6,218 nt of DNA from Spirochaetota bacterium. GTDB lineage: Bacteria; Spirochaetota; Spirochaetia; DSM-27196; PWMO01. The translations under genes were made by a program, and so were the position numbers. The DNA lies in NCBI GenBank assembly GCA_009908925.1, contig JAAAOH010000297.1:1-6218 (forward strand). Reading direction: 5' to 3'. Shown here piece by piece: positions 5,890 through 6,218 of the stretch; positions within the stretch are counted from its first letter, which is position 1; each line of letters opens with the position of its first letter. The notes under the pieces were generated by a model. That model did no database searches. It had not been told where the DNA came from and worked only from the letters and a program-made list of their open reading frames with translations.

Positions 5890-5895
5890 AGTATA
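5890..5895 (-). promoter_or_regulatory. -10 box of the radical SAM gene
   Basis: On the minus strand TATACT (5895-5890, 5 of 6) is preceded directly by TG and lies exactly 6 bases before the ATG at 5883-5881. No good -35 hexamer is found 16-18 bases upstream (TCGCGC at 5918-5913). The predicted transcription start coincides with the ATG, so the mRNA would be leaderless. Confidence 0.45.
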
Positions 5896-5904
5896 CACCC
5901 GGGC

Positions 5905-5926
5905 CCGGTGCCGCGCGAGTCACCGG
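5905..5926 (-). terminator. Inverted repeat between the trypsin-like and radical SAM genes
   Basis: CCGGTG (5905-5910) and CACCGG (5921-5926) can pair over a 10-base loop. The stem overlaps the palindrome CCGGGCCCGG (5899-5908). It sits 14 bases past the trypsin-like stop and just upstream of the -10 box, so it could be a weak terminator or an operator. There is no T-run. Confidence 0.3.
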
Positions 5927-5939
5927 CTGATGGCCCGCC

Positions 5940-6218
5940 TCAGACGACGGTGACACCCTCCGCCTCGAGCAGGGCGATGCCGTACTCGATCGACACCGCG
6001 TAGGAAAGTGTCGGGGCCACGGTGACGTCCTTGTGATGCTCGTCCGGGCGGATTTCGATGGGATCGAAAGGAGCTACGGTAATTCCGATTACGCGGGCAT
6101 CGTGCGCGTCGATCAGGGGGCCCCCACGTTCACCGTCGTGTACGAGGGTGTCAAAGAGCAGCAGGCGATGCCCGGCAGGTGTCTCTATCTTCGAGGAGAG
6201 CGTTGCCTGCAGAACGAC
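5940..6218 (-). CDS. Trypsin/HtrA-like protein, C-terminal fragment lacking the catalytic Ser (5' end outside window)
   Basis: An open frame of 92 codons runs on the minus strand from the window edge to TGA at 5942-5940. FDTLVHDGERGGPLID (fragment residues 22-37) aligns without gaps to the HtrA-type TDAAINPGNSGGPL block around the serine nucleophile. It is followed by ARVIGITV (41-48), like the GEVIGI strand, and by LSYAVSIEYGIALLEAEGV (71-89), like the YAVPI strand and C-terminal helix of such proteases. The nucleophile position is Arg31 (CGT at 6128-6126) instead of Ser, so the protein is probably not an active serine protease. It ends right after the protease-like domain, with no PDZ domain. 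His and Asp of the triad would lie outside the window. It may be a pseudoprotease with a binding role; the function is unknown. Family assignment rests on this motif alone. Confidence 0.65.
   Translation of the reverse strand, partial: VVLQATLSSKIETPAGHRLLLFDTLVHDGERGGPLIDAHDARVIGITVAPFDPIEIRPDEHHKDVTVAPTLSYAVSIEYGIALLEAEGVTVV

Noticed and set aside
5943..6218. Open plus-strand frame at the right edge
   Set aside because: Its translation shows no motif, whereas the minus frame carries an ordered run of trypsin-like motifs ending in a proper stop.

Overview
The window is bacterial chromosomal DNA with high GC and strongly GC-rich third codon positions. Its genes are compact, with gaps of 3 to 92 bases, and it shows no insertion sequence, phage gene, CRISPR array, tRNA or rRNA. 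I cannot assign a phylum with confidence. The protein set fits a free-living heterotroph with some anaerobic or microaerobic chemistry: an iron-sulfur flavoprotein-like reductase, a radical SAM enzyme and a flavin sugar or lactone oxidoreductase.

Layout, left to right. Plus strand: the 3' end of alanine racemase (1-333); a flavodoxin-fold reductase with an Isf-type cysteine cluster (409-1017); an MFS transporter (1073-2269) followed 3 bases later by a DUF1810 protein (2273-2707); a stand-alone B3/B4-domain protein (2751-3428); and an ALO-type FAD oxidoreductase (3521-4864). A short intergenic stretch with three 18-base repeats lies between convergent genes. Minus strand: a TYW1-like radical SAM protein (5883-4942) and, upstream of it, the C-terminal end of a trypsin/HtrA-like protein (6218-5940). 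That last fragment has no start codon in the window but is supported by motif.

The genes do not form one recognisable pathway. Apart from the MFS-DUF1810 pair they look like separate transcription units. Two signals deserve attention. First, several genes have a sigma70-like -10 hexamer only 4 to 10 bases before the start codon and no Shine-Dalgarno sequence. This points to leaderless mRNAs, whereas the B3/B4 gene has a classical GGAGG site. Second, two enzymes have lost a hallmark residue: the trypsin-like protein has Arg at the catalytic Ser position, and the FAD oxidoreductase has Gln where relatives carry the FAD-linking His. I found no convincing new multi-gene system.
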